Shown: positions 1 through 8,734, counted from the stretch's first letter. The stretch: 64,000 nt of DNA from Sporosarcina sp. BP05 (GCF_014282005.1 NZ_JACFTD010000009.1:48431-112430); one strand, 5' to 3'. Made by a program: numbers and translations. Notes: generated by a model not told the origin, from the letters alone.

Positions 1-246
1 CCCGTTTTTCTCTAAAAAATCAGCCATTTCATTCACTTTGTTATCGTTCAGGTTCTTGAATTCCCCCAACAATGTAACGGAAATAACGGGTTTATCTCTA
101 TACAATTGTGCCGATTCAACTTTCAGTTTGCCAAGCAAAAGGAGTGATGCGGCTACGATTTCAAGATCTTTCCCCTTCAAGAGATCGCCCAGCGTGTATT
201 TTGAATTTGGATATTGATTGAAATTGTTGTACACGCCTAAACACAT
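1..246 (-). CDS. partial conserved hypothetical protein (N-terminal part only)
   Basis: An open minus-strand frame of 82 codons runs off the left edge of the window. It begins MCLGVYNNFNQY at an ATG; a GTG four codons later (GVYNN) is an alternative that places AAAGGA about 11 bases upstream, whereas the ATG almost touches that purine run. The visible part is soluble, with a leucine-rich stretch (ASLLLLGKLKV) and a charged helix near the edge (NDNKVNEMADFLEK). There is no signal peptide, membrane segment or motif I recognise. It is called coding because the frame is open to the edge and its composition is protein-like. Function unknown. Confidence 0.6.
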   Translation of the reverse strand, partial: MCLGVYNNFNQYPNSKYTLGDLLKGKDLEIVAASLLLLGKLKVESAQLYRDKPVISVTLLGEFKNLNDNKVNEMADFLEKNG

Positions 247-371
247 CCTTTTTCGGGATAGTGATTCGTACTTTGCTGCCTTATTGTTTATCTTATGTTG
301 AAGGCTTTATCTTTGTGTTTGGAATTCCTTGGTAGTATATTGATTTCCCTTATTTATGGAAATACAGTTAT

Positions 372-395
372 AAAAAAAACACCCCTAAGGATGCT
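372..395 (-). terminator. intrinsic terminator of the SLH/NlpC gene
   Basis: Read on the minus strand, CATCC-TTAG-GGGTG forms a short hairpin (one G-T pair) followed by eight T residues, just after the stop codon of the cell-wall hydrolase gene. The stem is short, so confidence is moderate. Confidence 0.55.
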
Positions 396-401
396 TTTAC
401 T

Positions 402-1946
402 TTATTTCAAATACCTTCTTGAGCCCGCATAGTTTGCTTTGTATGGGTGTGTATCGATGGATACTATTTCGACGTTTCTGCTTGAATTTGGTGCGTGTAT
501 CATTTGACCTTTTCCGATATACATGCCGACGTGATAGACCTTCCCTTTGCCTTGATTGTACGCAAAGAATAGTAAATCGCCTGGTTGCATATTTTTCCTT
601 GCAACAGGTATACCATTGACCGCCTGAACGAATGAATCACGTGGAATCATGATGCCATGATTTTTGTACACAGAATGGATTAGACCCGAACAGTCAAAGC
701 CAAAACCTGATATACCCGACCAAACATACGGCAGTCCCAGGAACATCTTCGCACTATCGACGATGTCTTGTTGGGTCGGTTTTGATATTGCCGCAAAGTT
801 TTTAACAACTTTAGCATCTTGCTTACGCAAATATTTCACACCATTTGCAGGCGTTTGAACATGCAACCAATCGCCTTCTTCCTTAATGACAGGAAGCATT
901 GTTGTATAACTGATATCCATGAATTTATTGGTCTTTTTTGGTTCATTATAAAGAGTAGCGATATTCGTATCGACGATTGCTAGCTGGCAATCTGTATAAT
1001 CAGTCGTTATTTCTGTCACATGGGATTTCGGGACCCATCCAGGATAACCCGCTTTATTCCTAGGTGTGTATTGGTCCTTTACAGCAATTTCATGCCAATT
1101 TCCGCTACTTTTCAAAATGACGACTTCCTGTCCATATAAGGCCTGCGTATCCGTTCGACCAACGAGCCATAATTTTTGGCTGACAGACATACTTTTCGCC
1201 CACTTTTGGATATCTGTAGGGCTCGAAATAGATGGACGGTCCACTACACGATTGTTGTTCGGTGATTTCCATAAGTTTGTCACTTGTACAGTAACAACAG
1301 CCGTCTTTTTACTGTCTGACTTATAGCAGACAGGCTGTTGTTTAAATTCCGGATTCAGTATTCGTGCGATGAACACACCGAAATTCGCTTTCGTAATGAA
1401 TGCTGTCGGCTTATATAAATTGTTTGGATAACCCCTTGTGATTTCATTGGCGAATAGTGTTTTAATCGAATCAGACGCCCAGTATGCTGGATCGACATCT
1501 TTGAATGCCTGTTCTGATGTTCCCTTCAACTTAAAAGCCTTGACTAAAATCGCTGCCATTTGTCCTCTAGTTAACTTATCGTTCGGCATGAATTCGCCGT
1601 TCGCATTACCGTTGACGAAACCTTCATCGGTTATTGTAGCTATGATATCGTATCCTTCGTCTTCTGGAGTGACGTCGATGAAATTTGGATCGGGTCGGTC
1701 TACCATTTCGAGACCTAGCGCCCTAATAATCATAGCCGAAGCTTCCAGGCGCGTAATTTCTTCATTCACACCAAAACTTTGTAAAGGATCCGCAAAGATA
1801 ATACCCCGCTCTGCCAAAAAATCCAATTCTGCTTTCGCCCTGTACTTATCATCGACATCTTTGAATAAAGGTGCCGCAGAAACAGTGCCAAGTGTAGTGA
1901 ACATAACTAGCAGTGCAGTAAAAAATAGCATAAATTTTTTCATCAA
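402..1946 (-). CDS. SLH-domain NlpC/P60 cell-wall endopeptidase
   Basis: This is a secreted peptidoglycan hydrolase, predicted to cut stem peptides while anchored to the wall. A signal peptide occupies residues 1-25 (charged MMKK, hydrophobic core, VSAA-P). Three S-layer homology repeats follow at about 26-70, 86-130 and 146-195; the second and third show the LTRGQ / ITKANF pattern. Two SH3-like regions lie around 215-315 and 320-375. A C-terminal NlpC/P60 domain (about 395-514) has catalytic Cys419 in FDCSG, His472 in YHVGMYIG and His484 as the third polar residue. It is monocistronic, with its own terminator. All triad residues are present, so it should be active. The exact substrate bond (D,L- or L,D-type) cannot be read from the sequence. 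Confidence 0.9.
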   Translation of the reverse strand: MMKKFMLFFTALLVMFTTLGTVSAAPLFKDVDDKYRAKAELDFLAERGIIFADPLQSFGVNEEITRLEASAMIIRALGLEMVDRPDPNFIDVTPEDEGYDIIATITDEGFVNGNANGEFMPNDKLTRGQMAAILVKAFKLKGTSEQAFKDVDPAYWASDSIKTLFANEITRGYPNNLYKPTAFITKANFGVFIARILNPEFKQQPVCYKSDSKKTAVVTVQVTNLWKSPNNNRVVDRPSISSPTDIQKWAKSMSVSQKLWLVGRTDTQALYGQEVVILKSSGNWHEIAVKDQYTPRNKAGYPGWVPKSHVTEITTDYTDCQLAIVDTNIATLYNEPKKTNKFMDISYTTMLPVIKEEGDWLHVQTPANGVKYLRKQDAKVVKNFAAISKPTQQDIVDSAKMFLGLPYVWSGISGFGFDCSGLIHSVYKNHGIMIPRDSFVQAVNGIPVARKNMQPGDLLFFAYNQGKGKVYHVGMYIGKGQMIHAPNSSRNVEIVSIDTHPYKANYAGSRRYLK

Positions 1947-2034
1947 AGATAAACTCCCTTTCTATTAATAGATAGTAAATTAACAGTACAGGAGATAGAA
2001 CATTCTGTATAGTCATTCTTCATGAATATACATC

Positions 2035-2092
2035 AAAAAAAGCCTGAAACGTCTGCCCTTTTTTAGGGCAGCCCCATCGTTTCAAGCTTTCT
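2035..2092 (-). terminator. intrinsic terminator of the stalk-domain gene
   Basis: A two-part hairpin: an outer arm GAAACG/CGTTTC encloses an inner arm CTGCCC/GGGCAG. Read on the minus strand it ends in a run of seven T. It follows the stop codon of the secreted stalk-domain protein. Confidence 0.85.
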
Positions 2093-2116
2093 TTCATATG
2101 CCATGCTTTTCGGTTA

Positions 2117-3040
2117 TTAGTTATTAATTAATAGCTCCAGGAAGTCTTCTGAAACGTATGTTTTCATACCTTTCAGATCAGGTGCAACTTCGAATTTACG
2201 GATGCTTTTGTTATAGCCATACATTTTGTCGCCACGTTTAATTGTGAATGAACTGTTGTCTAGTGTAACAAGTGCACCATTGATTTTTGATTGAGAAAGG
2301 ACATGATAACCAAGATGCTCAGCCACTTTACGAAGTGGAATCATCTTGACGCCATCTTTCATATAGTGGTCGTTAGCGATAATTTCTGTTACGCCTGTTG
2401 ATACATCTGGTACCTCTGGTGTTGCAATGTATAGAGCAATAATTTTAGTTGGTGGTGTTTGTGGTGGTAGACTTCTCGTTGTGATTGAGTAAAACACCAT
2501 CAATTCTTTACCATTCAACTCTTTCAATTCGATTGCTTTTCCTTGTTGATTGAAAAGTGGCGTATCTTCGCCGATATTCAATTTCAACTCGCCATCCAAG
2601 CTTAAGAATTCTTTGTCGAACTGGCTGACCTTCACTTCTCCGAACACTTTTTCATCTTTTGCAACTACAATTTCGGGTGTCACTGTTGTCGGATAAATCA
2701 GGAGCATCGGCTTGTTTTTATCGTAATAAGCTGCGATAGTGGCACCCTTTTTTAGTTCTGCTGGTTTTAGAGATTTAGTCGTCCCACTATTGAATAACAG
2801 GGAGTCATCATTAATACGCAAAATTGTAATCATTTTATCTTCATTTTCAATCGTTACACGGATTCCAGCTTCTTCTTTTTCAATTTCTTGAATGACGCCC
2901 GTAGCTTTCATAAAGTTTGTCGTGACTAGTTCTTTTTCGCTAACGGCTTGTGTAACCTTTTCCTGTGCTTGTGCAGAATAGCCACCTACTACGCTTCCTG
3001 CTAATAAAGCTGCTAATGCGATTATACCGATTTTTTTCAT
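2117..3040 (-). CDS. secreted protein with C-terminal copper-amine-oxidase-like stalk domain
   Basis: A 307-residue exported protein. The start at MKKIGIIALAALLAG is chosen because GAGGAGAG sits seven bases upstream and because it begins directly with a signal peptide (cleavage near AQA-Q); the open frame extends about 41 codons further upstream without a ribosome site. The middle is beta-rich and lysine/glutamate-rich. The last roughly 90 residues (VKMIPLRKVAEHLGYHV, then LVTLDNSSFTIKRGDKMY) match the stalk domain (copper amine oxidase N-terminal-like) common in Bacillales surface proteins. The domain name does not imply oxidase activity. The role is unknown, probably at the cell wall. It neighbours another exported wall protein but is transcribed separately. 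Confidence 0.8.
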   Translation of the reverse strand: MKKIGIIALAALLAGSVVGGYSAQAQEKVTQAVSEKELVTTNFMKATGVIQEIEKEEAGIRVTIENEDKMITILRINDDSLLFNSGTTKSLKPAELKKGATIAAYYDKNKPMLLIYPTTVTPEIVVAKDEKVFGEVKVSQFDKEFLSLDGELKLNIGEDTPLFNQQGKAIELKELNGKELMVFYSITTRSLPPQTPPTKIIALYIATPEVPDVSTGVTEIIANDHYMKDGVKMIPLRKVAEHLGYHVLSQSKINGALVTLDNSSFTIKRGDKMYGYNKSIRKFEVAPDLKGMKTYVSEDFLELLINN

Positions 3041-3185
3041 TTTAATTCTCTCCTCACTTTTCGTAACTCTATGAATTTGACGGAGAGAAATGGTAAAAGT
3101 TACATTTATTTTTTCGGTGCCATTATGGGATATGATTGGACAGTTGGACTTTATGATATGCACTCTCGATTTTAGGCTCAGAAAA

Positions 3186-3215
3186 CAAAAAGACCCGCTA
3201 TTTTAGCGGATCCGT
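3186..3215 (-). terminator. terminator of the argCJBD operon
   Basis: CCGCT-AAAAT-AGCGG on the minus strand, followed by TCTTTTTGTTTT, located after argD. Confidence 0.8.
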
Positions 3216-3282
3216 TCGTTTTAACCTTCAGACAGAGGTCGATTGAATAGCGTTTCACTGAACGCCTTAATTCAAATGATCA

Positions 3283-4434
3283 TTACGTTATTGCAGTTTT
3301 TTCGGCGAGTAGAACGGCAGAAAGAATAGCCACTGCTTGGTCGATTTCTTCATATGTAACCGTTAATGGTGGTAATAGTCGTATGACATTGGCTCCCGCT
3401 TGAACTAACAGCAAACCTGCTTGTTCCGCCTGTTGAATGAATGGCAAAATCTCCTCTTCGCATTCAATGCCTAGCAACAGACCCGCCCCACGGATAGAGA
3501 ATTGGTCTTGCGGCAATAAAGTCTGCAGCTTCTCAATCAGATACATCGATTTATCTTCAACTTCTTGCAGGAACTTTTTCTTAAATATAATATCAACAAC
3601 TGCTTGTGCAACTGCAACAGCTAACGGGTTGCCACCGAATGTCGTACCATGAGTCCCTGGTCCGAAGGAATGAAAAAGCTCACTTGATCCGAGCATAGCA
3701 CCAATCGGGAAGCCCCCCCCTAATCCTTTAGCAAGTGTAATGATATCTGGCTCAAGGTTTGTCTGCTCATAGGCGTAACGCGTTCCCGTACGTCCAATAC
3801 CCGTCTGTACTTCATCGACAATAAGTAATATCCCTTTCGACTTGCAGATTGCTGTTATTTTTTGTGCAAAGTCGGGATCAATTTGATGGACGCCACCCTC
3901 TCCTTGAATAACTTCTAGCATAATTGCAGCTACATCACCGTCAATCGCATCTTCCAATTGCTGTTCGTCATTGTATGGTATGATACGAAATGTTTCCAGC
4001 AGTGGCCCAAATCCTTCGCGAACCTTGGCTTGCCCTGTCGCAGACATGGCGCCAAATGTCCGACCATGAAAGGATTGTTCAAATGTAATGATGACATTTT
4101 TCTGTGTATGTTTTCGAGCTAATTTAATAGCTGCCTCATTCGCTTCAGCACCACTGTTACAAAAAAAGGCGTGGCTGAAAGGCGTTTCTTCCACCAGCTT
4201 TGCAGCTAACAGTTCCTGCTCCGGGCTTTCAAATAGGTTTGAGACATGCCATAGTTTTTCACTTTGCTTTTTGACTGCCTCAACGAGCGCTTGATGTGCA
4301 TGACCAAGACTGACGACCGCGATTCCACTTATAAAGTCGAGATAGTCTTTTCCTTTATCATCCGTCACGACCGTGCCTCGCCCTTTTACTAGATGGACTG
4401 AACGACGTGCGTAATTTTGAAATAGCGTAGTCAA
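3283..4434 (-). CDS. argD: acetylornithine aminotransferase
   Basis: PLP-dependent class III aminotransferase that converts N-acetylglutamate semialdehyde to N-acetylornithine with glutamate as donor, in the cytoplasm. At 383 residues it has full family length. Visible features are the cofactor-binding SGAEANEAA (about 94-102), the aspartate of IVDEVQTGIGRTG (Asp207) and the Schiff-base lysine in TLAKGLGGGFPIGA (Lys236). It is the last gene of argC-argJ-argB-argD. Its ATG overlaps the argB stop codon (ATGA, 4 bases), indicating translational coupling, and the operon terminator follows. The class also includes succinylornithine and GABA transaminases, but the operon context settles the assignment. 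Confidence 0.97.
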   Translation of the reverse strand: MTTLFQNYARRSVHLVKGRGTVVTDDKGKDYLDFISGIAVVSLGHAHQALVEAVKKQSEKLWHVSNLFESPEQELLAAKLVEETPFSHAFFCNSGAEANEAAIKLARKHTQKNVIITFEQSFHGRTFGAMSATGQAKVREGFGPLLETFRIIPYNDEQQLEDAIDGDVAAIMLEVIQGEGGVHQIDPDFAQKITAICKSKGILLIVDEVQTGIGRTGTRYAYEQTNLEPDIITLAKGLGGGFPIGAMLGSSELFHSFGPGTHGTTFGGNPLAVAVAQAVVDIIFKKKFLQEVEDKSMYLIEKLQTLLPQDQFSIRGAGLLLGIECEEEILPFIQQAEQAGLLLVQAGANVIRLLPPLTVTYEEIDQAVAILSAVLLAEKTAIT

Positions 4435-5210
4435 ATGAAAACCTCCCTGTATTTAACTGTGGTTCCTTCTAATTGCTGACCGACAATTTGCACTGACGGA
4501 ATACCTGCGCCTAAACAATCAAGTGCAGCTTTCACTTTGGGCAACATGCCTCCGTAAATTTCACCTGTTTCAATCCACTGGACAATTTCTGTTGGTGATG
4601 CCGTTTTTTGAACAGTTCCTTCTATTTGAATACCCGGAGTATCCGTCACAAGAAGCAGGCTGTCTGCATGAATCGCTAGCGCAATCTTACTTGCGACGGT
4701 GTCCCCATTAATATTGAGGGGTGCTCCATCTTCTGTTGCACCGATACATGAAATAACTGGCACTATTCCTGCTTGAAGAAGTGTTTCTATTAATTCGGTG
4801 CGGACATCCTGAATTTCTCCAACAGAGCCGTACAGTTTTTCATCTAATATCGTGCAGGTAAGCAGTTTCCCATCATATCCGCTAACGCCTATCGCTTCAA
4901 TTCCACCTTTATTTAATTGATGGACGAGGGCCGGATTCACTTGACCTATTAATGTCGATTGAACAATCCCCACCGCTTCTTTGGACGTCACCCGGATACC
5001 GTTCACTACGGACGATAACACGTTGTTTCTAGCAAGCTCCTTATTAATAAAAGGTCCGCCGCCATGAACAACTACTACATCATGACCGTTTTTTTGTAAT
5101 TGTATAATATTCGTAAAAAAGCCTTCATTCAACCCTTCCAGCATACTTCCGCCGAGCTTTATAACCATTCGTTTACGAGCGATATGTTGCGTTGATTTGG
5201 ACATAGTCAT
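4431..5210 (-). CDS. argB: acetylglutamate kinase
   Basis: Amino-acid kinase family enzyme that phosphorylates N-acetylglutamate with ATP, the second step of arginine synthesis. At 259 residues it has typical length. Visible motifs are VIKLGGSML near residue 17, VVVHGGGPFINKEL near 47 and the substrate-binding NINGDTVASKIA near 165. The 5' end is ambiguous. The chosen ATG overlaps the end of argJ by 38 bases and has GGGGGTG upstream; an internal ATG (MVIKLGG, 14 codons later) lies just past the argJ stop but lacks a good ribosome site. The short N-terminal extension found in arginine-inhibited kinases is essentially absent; I infer that regulation is mainly transcriptional. Confidence 0.96.
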   Translation of the reverse strand: MTMSKSTQHIARKRMVIKLGGSMLEGLNEGFFTNIIQLQKNGHDVVVVHGGGPFINKELARNNVLSSVVNGIRVTSKEAVGIVQSTLIGQVNPALVHQLNKGGIEAIGVSGYDGKLLTCTILDEKLYGSVGEIQDVRTELIETLLQAGIVPVISCIGATEDGAPLNINGDTVASKIALAIHADSLLLVTDTPGIQIEGTVQKTASPTEIVQWIETGEIYGGMLPKVKAALDCLGAGIPSVQIVGQQLEGTTVKYREVFI

Positions 5211-6399
5211 ATGTTAAATCGCACCCCCATGCTACTCCTTGACCATTTCCCTTATGAAGATCGACCACAATCTTAACTTCTGGTTGTTTCAAATAAACAA
5301 GGAGTTGTGCTTCCGAAAATGGAACAGGCTCCCCCTTTTCAACAACAGTTGTTGGTCCAATATTAATTTTTATCGCATTCGGATCCAGCGTCGCTCCACT
5401 ATAACCAACAGCCGCGATAATTCTTCCCCAGTTGGCGTCACAGCCAAAGATCGCTGTTTTCACAAGTGGTGAACCAACCACCGTTTTGGCAATCTTACGT
5501 GCTTCTACATCCGTAATCGCTCCTGATACTTCAACTTCAATAAGCTTCGTCGCGCCTTCACCGTCTTTTGCAATCATTTTCGCAAGGTCTTGAGAAACAG
5601 CATGTAATGCTTCCGTGAATTGTTCCCAGTCCGGATGTGCCGGGGTCAGCGAATTATTGCCTGCCATCCCGTTTGCCATTACAAGCACCATATCATTCGT
5701 AGATGTATCGCCATCCACTGTAATCGAGTTAAACGTCAAATCCGTCACCGTTTTGAGGGCAGCTTGCAGATGAATTGATTCGATTTTAGCGTCCGTTGTG
5801 ATAAAACCCAGCATTGTTGCCATATTCGGGTCAATCATTCCCGATCCCTTTGCAGTTCCGGCGATAATGATTTTTTTGCCATCAATCACTGTGCTATATG
5901 CTGTATTTTTTGTTACGGTATCTGTTGTTAAAATTGCTTGAGAAAATAGAATCGAACCTTCTAATTCAGAACTTGGTTCAAGTTTCTGTATCCCCTTTAC
6001 AATCGGCTCCATTTTCATTAGTTCCCCAATAACGCCTGTTGATGCGACGCCGATTAAATCAGGTGAAATTCCAAGCTTTTCTGCCGCTTTTTGTTGCATA
6101 AGGCGTGCATCTTTCAATCCTTGCTGACCTGTACAAGCGTTCGCATTTCCCGAATTCACAATGATTGCCTGCATTTTCCCTGTCTGCTGTATTGCTTCTT
6201 TTGTGACAAGTAGTGGAGCAGCCTGAATTGCATTCGTTGTAAACACACCTGCAACATTTGCTGGTACTTCACTAACGAGCAATGCCAAATCATTTTTCTT
6301 ATGCTTAATCCCACAATGCATTCCTGTAGCTTTGAAACCAATTGGGGACGCAATGTTATTTCCCGCTATACGCTTCAGAGCTAAAACTGTTGTCGTCAT
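5173..6399 (-). CDS. argJ: bifunctional ornithine acetyltransferase / N-acetylglutamate synthase
   Basis: ArgJ transfers acetyl from N-acetylornithine to glutamate, recycling the acetyl group. Bifunctional members can also use acetyl-CoA. The 408-residue precursor carries the self-cleavage site MATML with nucleophilic Thr195, preceded by KGSGMIDPN, so it should split into alpha and beta chains. The N-terminal SGNANACTG motif (about 83-91) and the GCDANWGR motif in the beta chain are intact. The second gene of the operon, it starts 15 bases after argC. No separate argA or argE is visible in the window, consistent with the cyclic acetyl route. Confidence 0.97.
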   Translation of the reverse strand: MTTTVLALKRIAGNNIASPIGFKATGMHCGIKHKKNDLALLVSEVPANVAGVFTTNAIQAAPLLVTKEAIQQTGKMQAIIVNSGNANACTGQQGLKDARLMQQKAAEKLGISPDLIGVASTGVIGELMKMEPIVKGIQKLEPSSELEGSILFSQAILTTDTVTKNTAYSTVIDGKKIIIAGTAKGSGMIDPNMATMLGFITTDAKIESIHLQAALKTVTDLTFNSITVDGDTSTNDMVLVMANGMAGNNSLTPAHPDWEQFTEALHAVSQDLAKMIAKDGEGATKLIEVEVSGAITDVEARKIAKTVVGSPLVKTAIFGCDANWGRIIAAVGYSGATLDPNAIKINIGPTTVVEKGEPVPFSEAQLLVYLKQPEVKIVVDLHKGNGQGVAWGCDLTYDYVQINATYRS

Positions 6400-6414
6400 A
6401 ATACTCCCCCTAAG

Positions 6415-7449
6415 TTAAATGAATGCCGGGACAAGTGATAGGCCGGTTATTTCCTCAAAACCACATTGTACGTTCATATTTTGAATGGCTTGCCCTGCTG
6501 CCCCTTTGACTAAGTTGTCAATGACAGAAACGATTGTTGCCCGATTCGTCCGCGGGTCAACTTTTACGAGTAAATCACAATAGTTTGAGCCGTATACTTG
6601 ATTGGTGCCGAACTTATCTTTTTGTTGCATAACACGGACAAATGGATGATTGGCGTATGTTTCTTGCAGACAATCAATGAGATCTGCTTCTGTTACGCCT
6701 TCCGCAACTGGTGCATAACTCGTCGCTAGAATTCCCCTTGTCATAGGAACGAGATGGGTACTAAATGTAATAGGTGGTATTTCTTTTGCAAAGAATGCAA
6801 AGGCCTGCTCAATTTCTGGAATATGCTGATGTTGATTTAATTTATAGATGGCTGTATTTTCATTCGTTTCGCTGAAATGTGTTAGTTGACTTGGCTGATT
6901 GCCAGCACCGGATACGCCGCTTTTTGCATCGATAATTAACTGGCTCGCGTCGATTGCATTTTCTTTTAATAATGGTAATAGCGACAACAAAACCGCCGTT
7001 GGATAACAACCCGGATTGGCAATTAACTGTGCCTGCCGGATTGCATCATAATTCCATTCAGTCAATCCGTATACACTTTGCTCAACAGCTGACGCCGGTG
7101 CAGGTTCTTTTTTATACCACTGCTCATATTGAGATACATCTTTTAAACGAAAATCTCCTGACAAATCGATAAGTTTTGGTCCTTTGCCGATTAACGGAGG
7201 AAGCAATGTACTCGCTACGCCAGCAGGAGCACTTGAAAAAACGACATCGAATTCTGCTAATCTTTCTAGCTCTATTTTTTGAAGTGGCTGATCGACTATA
7301 TTCATAAGATGTGAATACTTATGCGAAAACACCGTTCCTTCTTCAGATGAAGTGAATAATTCGATTCGTTCAATTTCAGGGTGGTTATGCAGTAGCCGGA
7401 TGAGCTCAAGCCCACCATAACCTGACGCGCCAATGATTCCTACCTTCAT
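6415..7449 (-). CDS. argC: N-acetyl-gamma-glutamyl-phosphate reductase
   Basis: NADPH-dependent reduction of N-acetylglutamyl phosphate to the semialdehyde. The start is the ATG of MKVGIIGASGYGG, with GGGGTG six bases upstream; a GTG three codons earlier lies inside that ribosome site and is rejected. The protein has 344 residues. The Rossmann motif GASGYGGLEL is at 7-16, and the catalytic cysteine in ANPGCYPTA is Cys148. It is the first gene of argCJBD and sits directly behind a consensus promoter with two ARG-box-like sequences, implying repression by an ArgR/AhrC regulator when arginine is plentiful. The carAB and argF genes that follow argD in B. subtilis are absent here. Confidence 0.97.
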   Translation of the reverse strand: MKVGIIGASGYGGLELIRLLHNHPEIERIELFTSSEEGTVFSHKYSHLMNIVDQPLQKIELERLAEFDVVFSSAPAGVASTLLPPLIGKGPKLIDLSGDFRLKDVSQYEQWYKKEPAPASAVEQSVYGLTEWNYDAIRQAQLIANPGCYPTAVLLSLLPLLKENAIDASQLIIDAKSGVSGAGNQPSQLTHFSETNENTAIYKLNQHQHIPEIEQAFAFFAKEIPPITFSTHLVPMTRGILATSYAPVAEGVTEADLIDCLQETYANHPFVRVMQQKDKFGTNQVYGSNYCDLLVKVDPRTNRATIVSVIDNLVKGAAGQAIQNMNVQCGFEEITGLSLVPAFI

Positions 7450-7478
7450 CACAATCACCCCTGTTATAAGTTATTCTT

Positions 7479-7507
7479 ATTATATGTATGTATAATTATA
7501 AAGTCAA
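7479..7507 (-). promoter_or_regulatory. sigma-A promoter of argCJBD
   Basis: On the minus strand TTGACT, a 17-base spacer and TATAAT, ending about 30 bases before the argC start. This is a near-consensus vegetative promoter. Confidence 0.85.
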
Positions 7508-7524
7508 CTGTATTTTTATTTATT
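7483..7524 (-). promoter_or_regulatory. two ARG boxes (ArgR/AhrC operators) at the argC promoter
   Basis: Compared with the 18-base ARG-box pattern as I recall it (WNTGNATWWWWATNCANW), AATAAATAAAAATACAGT on the minus strand (7507-7524) matches 17 of 18 positions and abuts the -35 element. TATGTATGTATAATTATA (7483-7500) matches 15 of 18 and fills the spacer. Paired boxes overlapping the promoter are the usual arrangement for arginine repression in Bacilli. The consensus was applied from memory, not scanned. Confidence 0.7.
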
Positions 7525-7572
7525 TCAAGTATTACATTTTTGAATGCGTTTTCATTTCTTATGTCGTGGCTA

Positions 7573-7602
7573 TTCACAATTTCTAAGCTAATATGCTATA
7601 AT
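7573..7602 (+). promoter_or_regulatory. sigma-A promoter of fabI
   Basis: TTCACA, an 18-base spacer and TATAAT. Transcription would start at about 7609, inside the FapR operator. Confidence 0.75.
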
Positions 7603-7606
7603 TTAT

Positions 7607-7623
7607 TTAGCATCTGGTACTAA
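7607..7623 (+). promoter_or_regulatory. FapR operator upstream of fabI
   Basis: TTAGCATCTGGTACTAA differs in only two bases from the perfect palindrome TTAGTACCTGGTACTAA, the form of the FapR site known from Bacillus fatty-acid genes. It lies immediately downstream of the -10 element, where bound FapR would block transcription until malonyl-CoA accumulates. Confidence 0.85.
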
Positions 7624-7665
7624 TAATAGGTATATACAATTTCTTTACTTACTCAGGAGGTTACT

Positions 7666-8445
7666 ATGGAAGATTTACTTAAAATTAAAGGTAAAAATAT
7701 TGTTGTAATGGGCGTTGCAAATGAACGGAGCATTGCTTGGGGCGTCGCAAAAACACTTTTTGCAGTCGGTGCAAATGTTATTTTCACCTATCGGAAAGAG
7801 CGTTCACTTGCGAAACTTGAGAAGTTGTTAAGCTCAGCCGGTTACGAAGCAAAACTAATCGTGCAATGCGATGTGAATGAGGATGAAAGTATCCACGAGG
7901 CATTCGGAAAAATCGGTGCCGAAGTCGGTACTATTCACGGAGTTGTCCACTCGCTTGCATTTGCGCATGCTGAGGATTTGAAAAATGACTTTGTTGAGAC
8001 TACGAGAAGTGGTTATGCATTTGCACAGGATACGAGTTCTTATTCGCTTATTGCGACTGCTAGAGAAGCCCGTCCATTCATGACAGATGGCGGTTCGATT
8101 GTAACAATGAGTTATTTGGGTGCACAGCGTGTGCTTGACGGCTATAACGTGATGGGTGTTGCAAAAGCAGCACTTGAAGCATCTGTTAGATACCTGGCGT
8201 TTGATTTGGGGAAAGAAAATATCCGTGTCAACGCAATCTCTGCTGGTGCGATTCGCACACTGTCTGCAAAAGGCATAGCTTCCTTCAATACGATTTTGAC
8301 GCAAATTGAAGAAAACGCTCCATTAAGACGCAATGTGACACAAGATGAAGTAGCTGACATGACGCTTGTTACGTTGAGCAATCTATCCCGCGGCGTAACT
8401 GGTGAAATCATTTATGTAGATGCTGGCTATAATATAATGGGTTAA
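7666..8445 (+). CDS. fabI: enoyl-[acyl-carrier-protein] reductase (NADH)
   Basis: SDR-family reductase for the last step of each fatty-acid elongation cycle. At 259 residues it has normal FabI length. The nucleotide-binding motif is the FabI-type GVANERSIAWG (16-26) rather than classical TGxxxGxG. The catalytic pair is Tyr160-x6-Lys167, with the additional Tyr150 of MSYLGAQR. AGGAGG lies seven bases before the ATG. It is a single gene between two arginine loci, with a promoter and FapR site of its own. The motif spacing distinguishes FabI from FabL, FabK and FabV. Confidence 0.97.
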   Translation: MEDLLKIKGKNIVVMGVANERSIAWGVAKTLFAVGANVIFTYRKERSLAKLEKLLSSAGYEAKLIVQCDVNEDESIHEAFGKIGAEVGTIHGVVHSLAFAHAEDLKNDFVETTRSGYAFAQDTSSYSLIATAREARPFMTDGGSIVTMSYLGAQRVLDGYNVMGVAKAALEASVRYLAFDLGKENIRVNAISAGAIRTLSAKGIASFNTILTQIEENAPLRRNVTQDEVADMTLVTLSNLSRGVTGEIIYVDAGYNIMG

Positions 8446-8563
8446 GAAAAGCGGAAGGCGCCGTTTAGCCCCGACAAGCGCTGGAAGGCTTGAAGATAAA
8501 GGCGGGCTTTGCCTTTTCGGCAAGACTGAAGCGACTCGAGGGGCTGGCGCTTGGAGCCTAGAC
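8446..8563 (+). repeat. GC-rich structured intergenic repeat, copy 1
   Basis: Starting right after the fabI stop codon, this GC-rich block folds on itself: GCGCC(gttt)AGCCCC near the left end pairs with GGGGCTGGCGC near the right end. It shares the words GACAAGCGCTGG and GAGCCTAG-like ends with a block at 34585-34696, and the outer GCGCC stem with a block at 63232-63324. It contains no protein-like frame. It resembles palindromic intergenic repeats seen in many Bacillales genomes. Confidence 0.6.
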
Positions 8564-8605
8564 ACTGTTCCGTGTCAGAAAACCTATACTTTCTAATCTT
8601 ATGAA

Positions 8606-8652
8606 CAAAAACTGCTTAAAAGGACAAATTTGTTCTTTCAAGCTGTTTTTAT
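8606..8652 (+). terminator. probable fabI terminator
   Basis: GCTT...AAGC closes an imperfect A/T-rich stem around AGGACAAATTTGTTCT, followed by TGTTTTTATTT. It is weaker than the bidirectional terminator that follows. Confidence 0.5.
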
Positions 8653-8734
8653 TTGGATATGGGGATTGTTGATTAGTGGAGAGTGATCATTTTATTATGC
8701 GGACCGACCATATATCTCCGCTAACTGGTCCTAC

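Noticed and set aside
3240..7460. carAB or argF attached to the arg operon
   Set aside because: The operon ends in a clear terminator after argD and the next gene is unrelated.
8142..8565. Minus-strand frames across the 3' end of fabI and the repeat
   Set aside because: They are shadows of fabI codons and of the palindromic repeat, without ribosome sites.
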